In this document: positions 1-12,396 of the stretch, one piece after another
How positions within the stretch are numbered: the stretch's first letter is position 1
How the letters are laid out: each line of letters starts with the position of its first letter
Assembly: GCA_963921425.1 (NCBI GenBank)
Contig: OY992839.1
Location: forward strand, 12,193,409-12,257,408
Reading direction: 5' to 3'
Source: Dryas octopetala
Taxonomy: Eukaryota > Streptophyta > Magnoliopsida > Rosales > Rosaceae
DNA length: 64,000 bases
Program-made: the position numbers and the translations under genes
The notes under the pieces: generated by a model
Database searches by the model: none
The model's input: only the letters and a program-made list of their open reading frames with translations
What the model was told of the DNA's origin: nothing

Positions 1-160
1 ATGGCTTCCTTTATATAATGGGAAGAAGAAGATGAAGCAAAAGAGAGGAAGGTGGGCAGGAAATAGATGATGAATGAAGCGAGTCAGCGACGGCGAGTTA
101 TATACAAAGGAGAGGTTTGTTACGCGCGGGTGACGTAGCTTTGTCCCCAACCAATCAGAA
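1..160 (-). promoter_or_regulatory. Possible promoter of a gene left of the window
   Basis: No coding region is visible here. Read on the minus strand, positions 8-18 hold a TATATAAAGG-like TATA box, with an ACGTCA bZIP-type core near 129-136 and a CCAAT/ATTGG box near 151-157. That order would suit a minus-strand gene starting just outside the window. This is inference from short motifs only. Confidence 0.2.
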
Positions 161-448
161 GGCGTGGTACGATGGCTATTTTATATCTTTTTCTTTTTTC
201 TTTTTCGCTTAGATGGTGTGGTCCAATGGTCAGTGCCTGCGTCTAAATTGAATAAAATCAAAGGTGGATTCCACTTTTTTTTTTTTTTTTGGGCCAGGGA
301 GTATATGCGTCTGAGCTGCAAATGCAAGAATATGAATATGGATGTTAGAATAAAATCTTAACAGTATTATTACATTTTACAAATTTGTTTGGGAAAAAAT
401 TAATTTTTAGTCCCTGTTTTATAAATATATGGACTAAAATTATTTTTT

Positions 449-1104
449 GGGTATTGATATTCGTACCCAACTTTTTTATTAGTATACTCAACATAATTTT
501 AACAAATGTGAAAATTTATTAATATACTTAACATATTTTTCTAAATTATTCTTATTAAAACTGGACATAACAACCATCAATTGTACTTAGTATACCCAAC
601 AAACACACTCATTGACCAAAAAAAAAAACACACACTCAATATCACCATCATCACACCGCCTCCCAACTACCCTGGCTTTCGGATGTGAATCCAACAAGTT
701 TTTTTACACAAACTTCAATCTGTTTTCTTTTTCTTGGTTTTCTTTTCTTTTAATCGATCATAATTCGAATTTCTGGCAGAAATATAATTAAAAAAATAAG
801 CCTAAAATCAAAATTTGTGTGTAAGATATTTTGTGTAAATATTTGTTTTTCATAAAATTGAATAAATTTATATATATATGGTCATTGCTGGATCTAATTG
901 TATTGGGTGGAACAATTTCAAAGAAATCGAAGAAACCCTAGGGGGTGTGATGGGGAAAGATGTGCCAAAGTGGTTGAAGATGTGGAAGAAGGTGAAATTT
1001 CCAATTCGACTTCAGTGGAGGAGATCAGTGAAGAAGATTTTATTAACCAAGAAGCTAAGGTTGTTTTGTTCTTCTAATGAATCCAAATCCAATGGAGGTG
1101 GAGG

Positions 1105-1136
<32 letters not shown>

Positions 1137-2074
1137 AATGGGTGAATTTTGGGAGTGGAATGACGATTGCCAAATTTGATTATTTTGCTCTCTAGCTGTT
1201 AGAAAATGCTTTTCTTTTGGGTTGATTTTTGTTGGGTATAATATTGGTGTTGGGTATACTAATTGTTTAAATTTTTAAATTAAGACCCCGTTTGGGATTG
1301 CGGTAGAAGACCCAAAAGCTGCTGTGGATGACAATTCTCAATCACCTACAACAGTTTTGGTGTTTGGTAAAAAAATTAAAAACTACTTTTTCTCACAATT
1401 CTCAACTCCCCACAACAAAAACATAAAGCAGGTTTCTATGTGTTTTTGAAAACTGCAGTGAATCACAGCAACAATGAATATTTTATTTTACCCATAATAT
1501 CCTCATTGATTTCTATATTTTTAATTTGTTTATTTTAAATTAAAAAATATGTCCATTGTTAGTTATATTTTATATTGTGATAATTAATTATGATATTTTA
1601 TTTGCACGATTAAAATTATAATATACCTAAAAAAATAATAGACATAGTTATTTAATAATGTTGTTCTTAGAAAAATTAATGCTAATAAAAATTTGTAGCC
1701 AAAAATTTTAAAAACAAGTAAAACACATTTTATTTTTACCAAACAAATAAGTGAAAGACACTTTTAGCATCATGTCTATTTTAGTAATTATACACAGTCA
1801 CAGCACTTTTACATTAACATTTACCAAATACTTTGATACTGTTTTTTGCACTCACAGCACTTTTGAAAACATACTTTACCAAACACTTTACTTTACAGCT
1901 GACTTTACTTCACAGCTGTTTTACCTCACAGCTGTTTTTTCACACAATAATACCAAACTGGCCCTAAATATTTATCTTTAACCGTTAATTTATATTAAGA
2001 TAAAATTATAAATTAACATATCATTAAATTGTTGGATATACTAATAAAAAAGGTGGGTACAAATAACGACACCC
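449..2074. mobile_element. Non-autonomous Mutator-like foldback element
   Basis: Both ends carry matching inverted termini: GGGTATTGATATTCGTACCC at the left and, read inward from the right, GGGTGTCGTTATTTGTACCC, followed on both sides by a shared TTTTTTATTAGTATA stretch. The flanks 440-448 and 2075-2083 are a 9-bp T-rich pair with one mismatch, the length Mutator-like elements make. Inside is an open frame of 105 codons (878-1195) with a (GGT/GGC)n glycine run and no recognisable domain; it may be a captured gene piece. A hAT-like MITE (1284-1965) is nested in the right part. No transposase is present. Confidence 0.55.
1284..1965. mobile_element. hAT-like MITE nested in the 449-2074 element
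   Basis: The left end reads GACCCCGTTTGGGATT and the right end, reversed, reads GGGCCAGTTTGGTATT, a terminal motif common to plant hAT-type MITEs. The subterminal DNA carries repeated CACAGCTG/TCACAGC motifs on the right and CTGCTGTGG/GCAGTGAATC on the left. There is no coding capacity. The target duplication could not be fixed (best 8-mers match 6 of 8). Confidence 0.5.
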
Positions 2075-2568
2075 ATATTTTTTTCCTAATTTTTGTTTAT
2101 TCAAAAGCTTCCATAAACCCTAACATAAGGTCTCTTTTGGTTGGCAAATTTTGGAGTTTGAGAATGCCGATAGGTATGAGATTTTTTCATATGTTTAGTA
2201 AACACAATTTTGGGATATGTTAACTTTTATATGAGTATGAGATACCTATGAATGGCCGAATTTGAAACATTTTGGCTCCTTTGTGCATGTTTTCTGTTTT
2301 CATCACTTGGGAAAACACAATTGTTGGGTTTTTGTAACCAAATTACTTCCACTATAAATTGAAAAATATCAATTTATCATTGAAGTATGAATAATGTTTT
2401 AATGAGTGTTTATATTTTTACCCCCTGTTCTATTTCTCCACCTACTTTATTTTTACACCCACCAATGAAGAATAATAAGTTTGTCAGTGGATCAAGACCA
2501 TTTTGACCAAGAGGTTATAACTGACGTTCTACCCCAAAACATTAAGAAATTTCTTTAGTATATTCGCC

Positions 2569-3897
2569 TAGGGCTGGGCACAGTACGGGACAATTTAATA
2601 TGGACCATTTACCGATCCCAAAATCGAAATAGGTAGTCGGGACATGATGGTTATGTATTGCCATTTTTAAGATTTGTATCCGAAACCGCCGAGATCGGTT
2701 TGATTCGGTACAATTTTCAGGATGACATAAAAAATAAAAATTCATATCAAATGTAAATCACCGCCAACTCATCTCTTCGATTCTCCTTTGTGGGTGAGAA
2801 TTGGGGTAGGGGAAGGGCTTGGTTGAATTCGTCATGACTTGGGAAAGAGAACCCAGGTGGTCCAGAGTCTCAACTCAGCCGAAAACGCCGATCGCCGCTG
2901 CGACTGCACAATCGGGTCCGGGGCTGGGTGTCAGTTTTGGTTGAGTTTCTGGAAAATCAAAAGCTATTAGGAGAAAGAGGAGGAAGAAAGAGAGAGAATG
3001 GTGGTGTTCCCATCATCATTAGCTGCCAGAGATGGTGGCTACCGAGAGAGAAAAGGGAAGAAGTGCGTCGCGGGGAGAGAGAGAAAAATGAGGGAAAAAA
3101 AGAAAAAGAATGAAAAAGGGGGGGGGGGGGGGCGCTAGAATGGGTGGATTAAGTATGGGTGTTATTGGCTGTGGTCAAGTCTATATTAGAAGAATAGACT
3201 TACCCAAACAGCCAACCATAGGTCGACACGTAATAAAAAATAAAATAAGAAAATAAAATTAATTCCATTCGGTTTGATAAGGGATCGGGAATGAAATGTG
3301 GGAACCGAGATACCATCCCATTGAACCCTGATTCAGTTCAATTTCATACTGAAAAAAAAAAAAGTAAAAAAAAAGGTTTTTTTTCATATTTAGTACCTGA
3401 ACTTTGACCATTGTCTTAATGTGGTACCTAAATTTTTATTTGTCCCAATTGAGTACCTAAAATTTTATTTTGTGTCTAATAGGTACCAAAATGAATTTCT
3501 GTTAAAATTATCAACAAAAGTTAGGGGCAATATAGTCACTTCAAAAAATTTATATTTTATATTTTATTTTTAATTTTTAATTTTTTTTGTTTGTTGTGTG
3601 TTTTTTTTTTTAATAATTTTAAACATATAAAGAAAATAATTAAAATATACTTTGACTATATTGCCCCTAATTTTTATTGACAATTTTAACAAAAATTCAT
3701 TTTAGTACCTATTAGACACAAAATAAAAGCTTAGGTACTCAATTGGGACAAATAAAAGTTTAGGTACCACATTAAGACAATGGTCAAAGTTTAGGTACTA
3801 AATATGAAATAAACCCTAAAAAAAATGGGATAGAACCTATTTGGTATGGGACGAAACTGATTTGGGTTCCGTTTTCCAGGTTTAATGCCCAACCCTA
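2569..3897. mobile_element. Non-autonomous hAT-type element, TAGGGYTGGGCA ends
   Basis: The left end is TAGGGCTGGGCAC and the reversed right end is TAGGGTTGGGCAT. The flanking 8-mers 2561-2568 and 3898-3905 match at 6 of 8 positions, as an old hAT duplication might. The interior from about 2760 to 3130 is GC-rich and purine-rich, with a run of Gs near 3118-3132, and may be captured exon-like DNA, but no protein domain is visible. A separate foldback (3375-3816) sits in its right third. Confidence 0.4.
3375..3816. mobile_element. Foldback MITE with about 190-bp arms
   Basis: The left arm from 3375 (TTTAGTACCTGAACTTTGAC) is repeated in reverse complement up to 3816 (GTCAAAGTTTAGGTACTAAA). Further inner blocks also pair: ACCAAAATGAATTTCTGTTA with its reverse near 3690-3710, and the TTGCCCCTAA block. 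The loop is AT-rich. The flanks are A-runs, so the target duplication cannot be resolved. Related GTACCTAAA motifs recur at 27120-27480. Confidence 0.6.
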
Positions 3898-5370
3898 TAT
3901 CTGCCCCCAAATCTCGAATTATAAGAAATTTATTGCTGACATTAAATATGAATATTATTTGGTCAAGTTGTAAACATTACAAATGATGTTCTCTACAAAT
4001 GGGTCACTTTCAAGCTCGCACGGCTAATTAATGAGTCGTTACTAATTAGTAACTAGTCTAATAATATTTTGTTTCATAATATTTGAGATACTATATAATG
4101 AGTGTTTGACTTTGTTTCTCAAAATTCTTACAAAACTTAACCAAAATCAATCTTGTTTTGTTTTTATTTTTTCATGAAAACCAAAACCAATCTAAAATTA
4201 TAAAAACCATAACCTAAACCATCAAACTCAAATGACGACAGCTTTTTTTTTTAGGGTCTCAAATCACCACAGCTAGTTATTGTTAATGACACAAACGTCT
4301 ACTACATATTTTTTTATGATAAATTAATCCTTTTATATTAGGCTAAGCAAATACTCCTTGAAAGTACTTTTTATTTTCACTTTGTTTTCCGAACTTTATA
4401 AACCCTATATTCCGTCAATAGCTCCATTAAAAAAAATTTGACATGTCGCTTATGTGAATGAGCTACACATCAGCTTTTTTGACGAAGTTATTTACAGACT
4501 TGACGAAATATAACTTATTAAAAGAGTTTGTAAATTCGGAGGCAAAACGAGAAGATTAAACTTTAAAAGGGCAAAATAAAAATAAATTATTTTTAAAGGA
4601 CATTTATGCTAATAAGCTTTTTATATTATAAAACTCTCAGCTGGTAATAAACACAGGAATAAGCATGTTGCTTATTGACATTTCTGACAATTCCACACGT
4701 ACAAGATGACGAGCAATTTAGAAATATAAAAGTAAGGCTGAAGTTGTGTCCATATCCACTGAATGGGGGCCAACATGCTCGTTGGGGGTTGGATGCATGA
4801 GTCGACTCCTAAACCAAAAATTAAAAAAATAACAACTAACTTGCTAGCTAGGTTCCTACTTGTCTCGCACCCCTTCATTGACTATGAGTCTATGACCATT
4901 ACTATATTTTAGTTTGTTTCTTCTTTTTCTTTTGTAAATACACAATACACAATACTTATTCAAATTGAGTTTCTCAACTTATTTTTTCTCTACTCATTAT
5001 TACTTAACTTTTAATTTTAAGAGCATATTATAAATCTAATAGTGTATGAGGAAAAAAAAATTGAAAATTATATATTAGTACCAAAACACTAATAAACTTG
5101 GTATAAAAAATTTTAATCAGAAAATATCTTACAATTTGAAGGCTTATATCTCACAATTTGATCAGAAATTCTTCATGAAGGCTAACACTCAAACTATTTG
5201 ATTATACAATAAGCCTAAGACTACCTCCTCTACTTCAACTTTTTCATTGCCCAAGGTTGGGTTTGTATCCATCGCAACACTTGTTTCTTCATGAGCCTAA
5301 CACTCTACGCCATTAAGAATTGGTATTGGGCATCTTGTAACCTCGGCCATTGCCTTTTGACTAAAGGCGT
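3898..5370. other. AT-rich spacer, no gene seen
   Basis: Both strands are broken by frequent stops; the longest open frame is under 70 codons and has no recognisable motif. No RNA gene or clear repeat end was found. Confidence 0.5.
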
Positions 5371-6062
5371 ACAAGGGGCTGGCCGACTCATTTAAAATAA
5401 GCCCCCTTTCGTGCATAATGCCGTGTTTTGACTGGTTTATTTAATAATCGAGTCAGGTCAACCTAATTTTCTTAAATTTTAAGTCCAGCCTGACCTATGG
5501 CTCGGTCCATAACGGGTCGTGCCGGACAGAGCTGGCTCGATTATTTATTTTAAAATTTTAATAAAAATAATTAATTAATTTTTTTATGTTGTTACATTAT
5601 TTTAATAAAATTAAAAGGAAATTAATATTTCACTTATAACAATTAGTTGTACATTGAAATATAGCCACATAAAAAAACAATTTTGTAACCAAACATTATG
5701 ATAAAATTATTGTTAAAAAATTGTCAATTAATAATGAATAACTTTGGAGTAGAATATATAATGTTCTATTTAATTTTTGTTAAATCTTTTAATTCAAATA
5801 CATAATTTTATTTATGGTGATAAATATTAGTTTTTAAAATTAGAAAAAAAATTGAGAAAAATTAATATAAATGGGCCAGCCCGTAATAGGCTTGGACCAG
5901 CCCATGACGGGCTTGTGCCGAGCCAGCCTAACGGGATAAAAAATCTCGGCCTAGCCCAGCCCGTAAGTAGCTCGGCCCACTTAATAACATGTTGGGCCAA
6001 GTTTAAACATGCTGTGCTTGTGCCGAATCTGGGCCGGCCGGCCCGACCCATCATAAACCTCT
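5371..6062. mobile_element. Degenerate hAT-type element rich in GGCC/GGGCC
   Basis: The left part (GGGGCTGGCCGACTC) and the reversed right part (GGGTCGGGCCGGCCGGCCC) are diverged inverted repeats. They continue inward as TTTATTTAATAATCGAGTC against its counterpart around 5950-6000 (GGCCCACTTAATAACATG). GC-rich arms around an AT-rich loop suit a common plant non-autonomous hAT family. Exact ends and duplication are not resolved. Confidence 0.35.
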
Positions 6063-6397
6063 ACTTTTTAGGTAATTGTGGGTTTGGGGACAATGCAGGT
6101 TCAATATGTACATATGGAAGTACCGAAAATTAAATTCTCAACTTTAAAGTGCATATCAACTTTTAAAATTACCCTTTTTTTGTTACTTATCAAATTAAGT
6201 GTTATTAAACCCAAAAGGAAATAAAATATATTTTCCTTGAATCCAAAACATTATTCAAATTGCAATCAATAAAATAAAATAATTCATTGTAAAAAGATAA
6301 CTCACTTTAATTTCACTATAAGTATTTGTTATTAACCCCATTTTCCTTTTTGTTGACCACCATTTTAAAAAATTTCAGTTAGACCGTTAAAAAAAAA

Positions 6398-6428
6398 GTC
6401 TCAACACTCCTTCTCCACCCCCACCCCC

Positions 6429-6484
<56 letters not shown>

Positions 6485-6535
6485 AGATAGAAGTAACCGG
6501 CGGTCGCAATTGGGGTGGGGTGGAGTGTTGAGATT
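6398..6535. repeat. (TC)n microsatellite in the loop of an inverted repeat
   Basis: About 25 uninterrupted TC units lie at roughly 6432-6481. They are bracketed by inverted arms: GTCTCAACACTCC at 6398-6410 and GGAGTGTTGAGATT at 6522-6535, with CCACCCCCACCCC opposite GGGGTGGGGTGG. The dinucleotide run therefore lies in the loop of a small foldback. Confidence 0.7.
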
Positions 6536-6971
6536 AATTTTTTCTTTGACTTTTCATTAATGGTAGAATAAGAAGTTTAGGGGAAAAAATTAGAGAGATC
6601 AAAATAGCAACACTCTTTCACTAATCTATTTGACAACCATCTTATCTATTAATATTTTTTGAATAGATATCTATTAAACTTGAATATAGGATTTAGCATC
6701 AACTTACATGATATACATATAGGCATGCTAGAATTCTATGAAATTTTTTTCTTGAAATTAACTTACACTGTCAAAATATAACTCATTAATTTTGACTTTA
6801 TTGTAAGCATACAAGTGCGATATACTGATGAATGAAACATTTAGAAGTTCCCAATCATTATGATATAGTATATGTACTCAAATACACACTTCCAATTTTT
6901 TTTTTTTTGTGTGTGTGTATAAACACATTTTTAATTCCCAAGTCCATAATGTCCATTGTAAACTCTGAAAG

Positions 6972-7577
6972 CTACACACGAACTATTAATTTTTGTCCTC
7001 CAATACAGTGATGTGGGTTGGTACTAGTAAAGTAAAACGTGCCAGATACATTGATTCGGAAGTAATATCGTTCGTACCACACATTATAAGGATTAATGAT
7101 AGTACAATGGTTGAAATCATCCTCATTAACTTGAGCCAGGTCAGTCTTTCCATGTTTATTATAAAACTCTGCAAAAACAAAACTTATCATAAAAATAAAT
7201 TAGAAAAAAAACTAAATGGGTCGAATTTTGCAATACTAAAGACATCACATATTAATTAGACAAAAAACATCAAATACTGCAAAATATGTTTTAATGAAAA
7301 AGAAACTCAAAGACCGAGTAAAGCTAGCAAATAAATTTATTGGACTACTCAGTCCCTTTGTTCTTTATTTTCTTATAATTACCAACAATTTACCTAGTAT
7401 GTCTCCCCATATAAAATGATGTTGTGATGCCCAAATTTGGTAAATAGGCAACCCTAAACAGTCTGGAGGTGGAGCCCAACCTAATTCCCCTCCTACCACA
7501 AACTCGTCCGCTTCTAGCGAAGGCAACGATATTACTACTATTGCTGCCACCACTATAACAAAAAATGATCCTTTCAT
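6972..7577 (-). CDS. Early-nodulin-like phytocyanin, gene A (2 exons)
   Basis: A small secreted cupredoxin-fold protein. Exon 1 is 7577-7394 and exon 2 is 7168-6972; the 225-bp intron has GT-AG ends (donor CTAG|GTAAAT, acceptor TTGCAG). The product is about 126 residues: a signal peptide ending near SLEA, then VVGGELGW and the plastocyanin-like core ending HHCIGGQKL. The start at MKGSFF is chosen because it begins the hydrophobic signal. In classic phytocyanins the copper ligands are His (HDVAEV), Cys (YFIC), His (GHC) and Met/Gln. Here the first reads TDLAQV and the second FTS, so two ligands are gone while both disulphide cysteines remain. It should be an ENODL-type, non-copper protein. There is no obvious GPI tail. 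Genes C and D are close relatives on the same strand. Confidence 0.82.
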
Positions 7578-7604
7578 TATTTTCTGTAGTCTATGTTGGA
7601 ACAT

Positions 7605-7800
7605 TAGTTCAAAAATTTATAGACACAGAATTTCTGTAGCATACAGACTAAAAAAAAGAAACACACGTGTAACTTCTATAGTTTAAAATTGTTGGTGTTA
7701 TCCTCTTTTTTAACAATAAAACTATCATGACATCATTTAAGTTGGCCTCTGCCCTCATCCAAAAAGCACGCAGCCAGTTATAGGCTTAAAATATGCCCTT
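7605..7800 (-). promoter_or_regulatory. Upstream region of gene A, shared with C and D
   Basis: The DNA upstream of gene A ends in a block (ATCATGACATCATTTAAGTT, then CCTCTGCCCTCATCCAAAA) that has clear counterparts upstream of gene C (30375-30645 and 31212-31500) and gene D (49845-50110). Shared promoter DNA supports tandem duplication of whole genes, and may hold common control sites; no specific element is identified. Confidence 0.35.
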
Positions 7801-8499
7801 TTAAAAATTGAAGCAAATGGTATTGACTATTGAGTATATGTTGGAATTTTTATAATGTTACATCATTATTTTTCTTTTCTTTTTTTTTTCTATATTTTTT
7901 ATTTTATAAAAATTATGTGAAGTTTCTTTGCCTTTGGAATGGCTCACATTCTAGAGTACGAGACATGCATGCATACAATTAATATATTGCTAATACTGCT
8001 ACAAAAACCGAATTATAGGGGGATATAATGAAGGAGATGTTCACTTTTATTGATAAAAGAGATGTCCTTAAAATTTTGATAAGATGATTTAAGCTCAATT
8101 TGGTGCTAGTTTTAAGGACATTTCTTTCTACAGGAACGTCCTAAATGGTCTTTGAAACACAACATCATAAAGCCTGTCAACCACGAAAGCTAACAGGAAC
8201 TCAGGAAGTTCAATATATATTGCTTTTGAAGCACCCACATCCGATCCCATTGATGTGGATAGTAACAGTGACCTCATATCATCAGAGGAGGGAAGAAGAG
8301 GGAGGACAAGATGAGAATGCCTGACTCATCTAGAAATCTTGGGACAAAGGTACGTACGTATGACCGGCCTTGTGAATAAATAGTTCAATATATACTAATA
8401 GTACGTTAATTAGTAAGTCTTTATATATAATTTGATTGATTGATTCACTAACATTTATTGTCTATAAAAGGTTGCAAGGCAACAATGGATGAATCTAGA
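7801..8499. other. Spacer with weak exon-like remnants
   Basis: No intact gene. Around 8215-8350 a plus-strand stretch could encode an acidic piece and is followed by GGTACGTACG, which resembles a splice donor, but no domain is recognisable and the frame soon closes. It may be a decayed gene or element fragment. Confidence 0.3.
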
Positions 8500-9262
8500 A
8501 GTGGAGAAGAAGGATCGATCATCTGTCAAGTTAATTTCTAGGTTAATTTATGGAAAAATATGATGATCAATCTTATTCCTTTCTAAATAGGAGGTATATA
8601 TAAGTGTAAGAATACAATAATAACCTAGTGGTACAAGGGAAAAGATATACAAGGAAACTAAGGAAATAAAAATACAAAATATAAAATATACAAAGTCTAT
8701 TTAACTAGGCTAGGACTCATGCAACACTCCCCCTCAAGTTGGAGCATAGATATCACGCATGCCCAACTTGTCTAGTGAGTCTAAAAAAATCTTGTTTGAC
8801 ACTGCCTTAGTAATTAAGTACATTAGCCAATTAACCGATCCTCCGATTTAATGAATGGGACGCTAATTATCTTGGCCTCTAACTAAATTTTCTTTAATGC
8901 AATGTCGATCAACTTCCACACTTTTAGTTCTATCATGCTGCATAGGGTTAATTATATGCAATCTCAATAGCAAACTTATTATCACAATATAGCTAGATTC
9001 AGCCTTCTTAAGCTACTTGAACTCTAAATCAGTCAACAATTTTTTTATCCGGCCATGGCATGCAACCTATATACACCATGAGTCATACCTCTAAACTCCG
9101 CTTCAATCTGCACTTGATCTCGCCACAACTTTTTTTTTTTTTTTTTTACTATGCCAGGTTACTAAATTATTACACCACAAAAATAAAGTATCCTATTGTA
9201 GACCATCTGTTATTAGCTGAACCAAATATCCCAATCCGCATCAGTATATCCAATCACATCTA
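8500..9262 (-). pseudogene. Decayed Ty1-copia 3' end (RNase H and LTR)
   Basis: On the minus strand, 9260-8735 translates with many stops and frameshifts into the copia RNase H region: YTDADWD, then a broken serine/threonine-GY segment, NLVTWHS, VVARSSAD, QHDRTKSVEVDRH and finally KLGMRDIYAPT. That is followed by the typical AACTTGAGGGGGAGTG polypurine tract and a TGTTGCATGAG LTR start at 8726. The LTR remnant runs towards about 8500. This element is old and unrelated in sequence to the young copia element at 10148. A T-run near 9129-9147 interrupts it. Confidence 0.7.
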
Positions 9263-9950
9263 GATGAAGGACTGAAATACGTACACAATATTGTGTGTAT
9301 GATTCTTAAGATATCATCAAGCCTTCTCTCATACATCATTTGCCAATAGTGTTTAATAATAATGGTGTTTACATCTTGAACAATGTAAGCATGAATTATG
9401 ATAATTCATAAATAAAATTAAGAAAGAAGCTAGACAAGTGTTAGTCCTTTTTTTTTTTTTTTTCTTTGGCCACTAAATGTTAGTCTTTTTAATGTTTAAA
9501 GAATCAGAACTAAAAACTAATTTCTAATTGTGTAGGAACTAGACATTCTATCGCGGATTAATCTTTCTAAGGAGATTAGAGTTCCAAGCAAGAATTCTTG
9601 AAACAAGAGGGAGGACATAAAATACTTTTGATGAACTCAAAAGAAAACTAAATCGTCTCTTGCTGTCCAAAATATTATGTGTCAGTTACGGTCATGAGAC
9701 TAAAAAAGGATTCCAAGAATTTCATCCATTTGGTCTTATTCGTAAAACCTGGAGAAATTGAATGTTGCATGTCTCTCTGTTTGAACAAAAACAAGATGGG
9801 ATCTAACACAAATAAAGAATTACTTGAAAGAATATTTCAAACCACGTTTTGCGATCCTATTTATCAATCAAATTGACAAAGAAAGTCTTGTTAGGTCAAA
9901 ATTTACCAATTTGGTCTTGAAAGTCTTATGGAATACACCATCATTACTTT
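9263..9950. other. AT-rich spacer
   Basis: No gene or RNA found. A motif TAGGTCAAAATTTAC occurs twice (about 9893 and 9951) and marks the outer edge of the foldback that follows. Confidence 0.4.
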
Positions 9951-10147
9951 TTAGGTCAAAATTTACTAAAAAAGCTTAAACTATTTTAGAATATGAATTT
10001 TGTTGTGTCATTAGAGGATATAAACTTTCATTTTGTGTCAACATGGTACAATTTCATATTTCGTCCAAAATAGATCACGTGTATGACATGTGAGTAGTTG
10101 GCCTTTACTTACAATTGATGTTAATTGATGAATTTAACTCTTAAAAG
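9951..10147. repeat. Left half of a foldback element split by the copia insertion
   Basis: ATATAAACTTTCATTTTGTG at about 10018-10040 is matched in reverse by CACAAAATGAAAGTTTATAT at about 25408-25430, and flanking DNA (TTTTAGAATATGAATTTTG against CAAAATTTCATATCCTAAAA) pairs as well. With the copia element removed, the two arms face each other around a short loop. No coding sequence. Confidence 0.65.
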
Positions 10148-10547
10148 TGTTATTGATGTGGAGACAAAGCTGTATGGCAGAGTTGGAATTGTTGAAATTC
10201 CTAACCATTCCTAGTAGTAGGCCGGTGCATGCTTTCAACCCAATATTAAATGTGATGGACAGTTGTGGTTGGAGCCTTGACCAAATAGCCTCCTCCCATG
10301 CTTATATAAAGAAGCCTTGATGAAGGCCATGTATGTAACTCAGTGCGGAGAGTAGAGAGTGTTGAGAGCTGAGAGTTGAGTGTGCAGAGAGAGCCACTCC
10401 TCTTCTTTGTAAATCTTTCTCAGATAGTGAAAGTGTGTGCTCAAAGTGGATGTAGGCAGTTTAGCCGAACCACTATAAATCTCTGTGTCTATTTTGTGTG
10501 TGTGATTGTGTTTGCAGTGTGAGTTTAACAGCCATATATTCCTAACA
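10148..10547 (+). repeat. Copia 5' LTR
   Basis: 400 bp, TG...CA ends. A TATA box (CTTATATAAA) at 10301-10310 suggests the U3 promoter, with transcription starting some 30 bp downstream. The same box lies at about 25083-25092 in the 3' copy. Confidence 0.93.
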
Positions 10548-10549
10548 AT

Positions 10550-10561
10550 TGGTATCAGAGC
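10550..10561 (+). other. Copia primer-binding site (initiator tRNA-Met)
   Basis: TGGTATCAGAGC begins two bases after the 5' LTR and is the complement of the plant initiator methionine tRNA 3' end, the usual primer of Ty1-copia elements. Confidence 0.92.
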
Positions 10562-10579
10562 AAGGTTCAGGTTGTTCTC

Positions 10580-11724
10580 TGAAATGCCTAAAAGAAAAGA
10601 CAAATAAAAACCCCAAATTAAATTACTCGCAAGCGCACAAGTCCGTAGTAGAATAGAGTTACGCAAGTACGAGGTCGAACCACAATGATTGGTTAATCAA
10701 CTCATTTAAACGGAGATATTGAGATTCACAATAAATAAATAAGACAATATTTAATTAAGATATGGGCAAAGCAACAAGATAACAAAGTAACGTTAACAAT
10801 CAATTAAATAAAATACTCGAGCAAAGAATCCACCACTAAAAATCCTATCTAACTTCTAGTCACCTTATCTTCAGTTCACTTAATTAATAGTGTCGGCTAT
10901 CCTTTTGGACACGACTTGCCTATGGTATTTAGAACAAGTCTATTACTTTCACATGCAAGTCGCCTATGGTATTTAGAACAAATCTGTCATGCAAAAGAGT
11001 CTTTTGAGTTCAAAGAATTTATTAACTAGCCATGCACATCCCAAGAGTATGGTATTTACCCAAAGCATATACAGACCTTATCCACATGAAGCTAAACCCA
11101 AACCCTGTATGGTATCTACATAAGTTTGCATCAAATAACTCAATTAACAACCCAGATGGTGATCAAACATCCATGTAATTATTCGAGTATGAATCGGTGA
11201 ATAAGAATCCCACTATCAAGAAAACAACCAAAGATAAAATAACAATAGAACTAGATTATCATCTTAGGGCTTCATCCTGCCCTAGTAATATATTTAGTTA
11301 CACAAATCCATCAAGAAAAACCAATAAAAGTCATGGCAAAAACCACCCAAACTGCCTACTGCTCTTCTCCAAAGTGGCGTCCTTCCTTCCAGCCAACGTC
11401 TTCAGTCCAAGCCTCCTTCACGCCCTCCAAGAATCCTCTTTAACCACGCCTCTGCCCTATTATATATTGTCCCGTTTTCAGCAAGTAATCTCCTTCCCCT
11501 TGGACTAGGTTGCGGCACCACTAGGAAATAGGGGCTGACTTGGAGTCCTTCTTTCATTAGGAGAATCACCTAGCCTTGTCAGCAAATATTCATTCAAAAA
11601 TCCCTCAGTGGTCCCAGCAAACTGAAAGTATAGAAAACAAAGTAATAAGTCCTTATTTAACCCAAAAAACCTTACAAAAACCAATTAAAATAGGCTTAAA
11701 GACAGAGACATTAGACACCCATCA
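10580..11724 (-). repeat. Gypsy 3' LTR (left copy)
   Basis: 1145 bp; on the minus strand it begins TGATGGGTGTC and ends ATTTCA. A TATA-like box (AATATATAATAGG on minus) lies at about 11458-11470. A 103-codon open frame inside it (11197-11508) is present unchanged in the other LTR and is not a gene. Confidence 0.95.
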
Positions 11725-11739
11725 AATTCCCCCAAACTT
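11725..11739 (-). other. Gypsy polypurine tract
   Basis: AAGTTTGGGGGAATT on the minus strand abuts the 3' LTR start, the expected plus-strand primer. The same 15 bases recur at 13023-13037. Confidence 0.8.
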
Positions 11740-12360
11740 AATTCCTGCTAGTCCTCGAGCAGAACACACAATAACCCAATTAAAACAGAACTAGTTACAG
11801 ACCCCAAATTGCCTCAAAATTCCACTATGTTAACAGCCCAAGGAATTGCCTAAACATTGTAAGGGTTCTACACATGATGCCAAGATTAACAATATCTCAC
11901 CATAGTCAAATTAAAGTGTGTATGTGAATAGCCAAAATCAGAACAACAACTTGCAATCCAATAAGCACATGCGCACACACTTTACTCACAGCCACAATTT
12001 CATACCCCATAAGCTTGCTCTTTATATCATCTCTCCACTAATGTAAATAAATGCAACATCACAGGATCAAAAGGGCTTTGCAATGGTTGTAGCACTGGAT
12101 GGGGTACTTGGCTAAGCAAAGACATGAGAATGAGAACTTCAAAGTCTAGAGAACTAAATGAGCATAAAGTGGCAGCACAGAAAATTTGGAATTTGTTATT
12201 ATGCATAAGATTTGAGCACACTTAGAAACATCTCACAATTTGCAACACTTTGGAAGCAATATAGTTGGCCCAATTTGTACGGCTCTTCACCCTAGATCCT
12301 CCTGATTTTTACCTCAATGATCCCCTAGGGTCGTGACTTCTTTGGTCACACTTCATTACA

Positions 12361-12396
<36 letters not shown>

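Noticed and set aside
878..1195. Glycine-rich 105-codon frame as a real gene
   Set aside because: Its length comes from a (GGT)n run inside a non-autonomous element; no domain or promoter seen.
11197..11508. 103-codon plus-strand frame in the gypsy LTR, repeated at 19797-20108
   Set aside because: It lies wholly inside an LTR, is identical only because the LTRs are, and has no recognisable domain.
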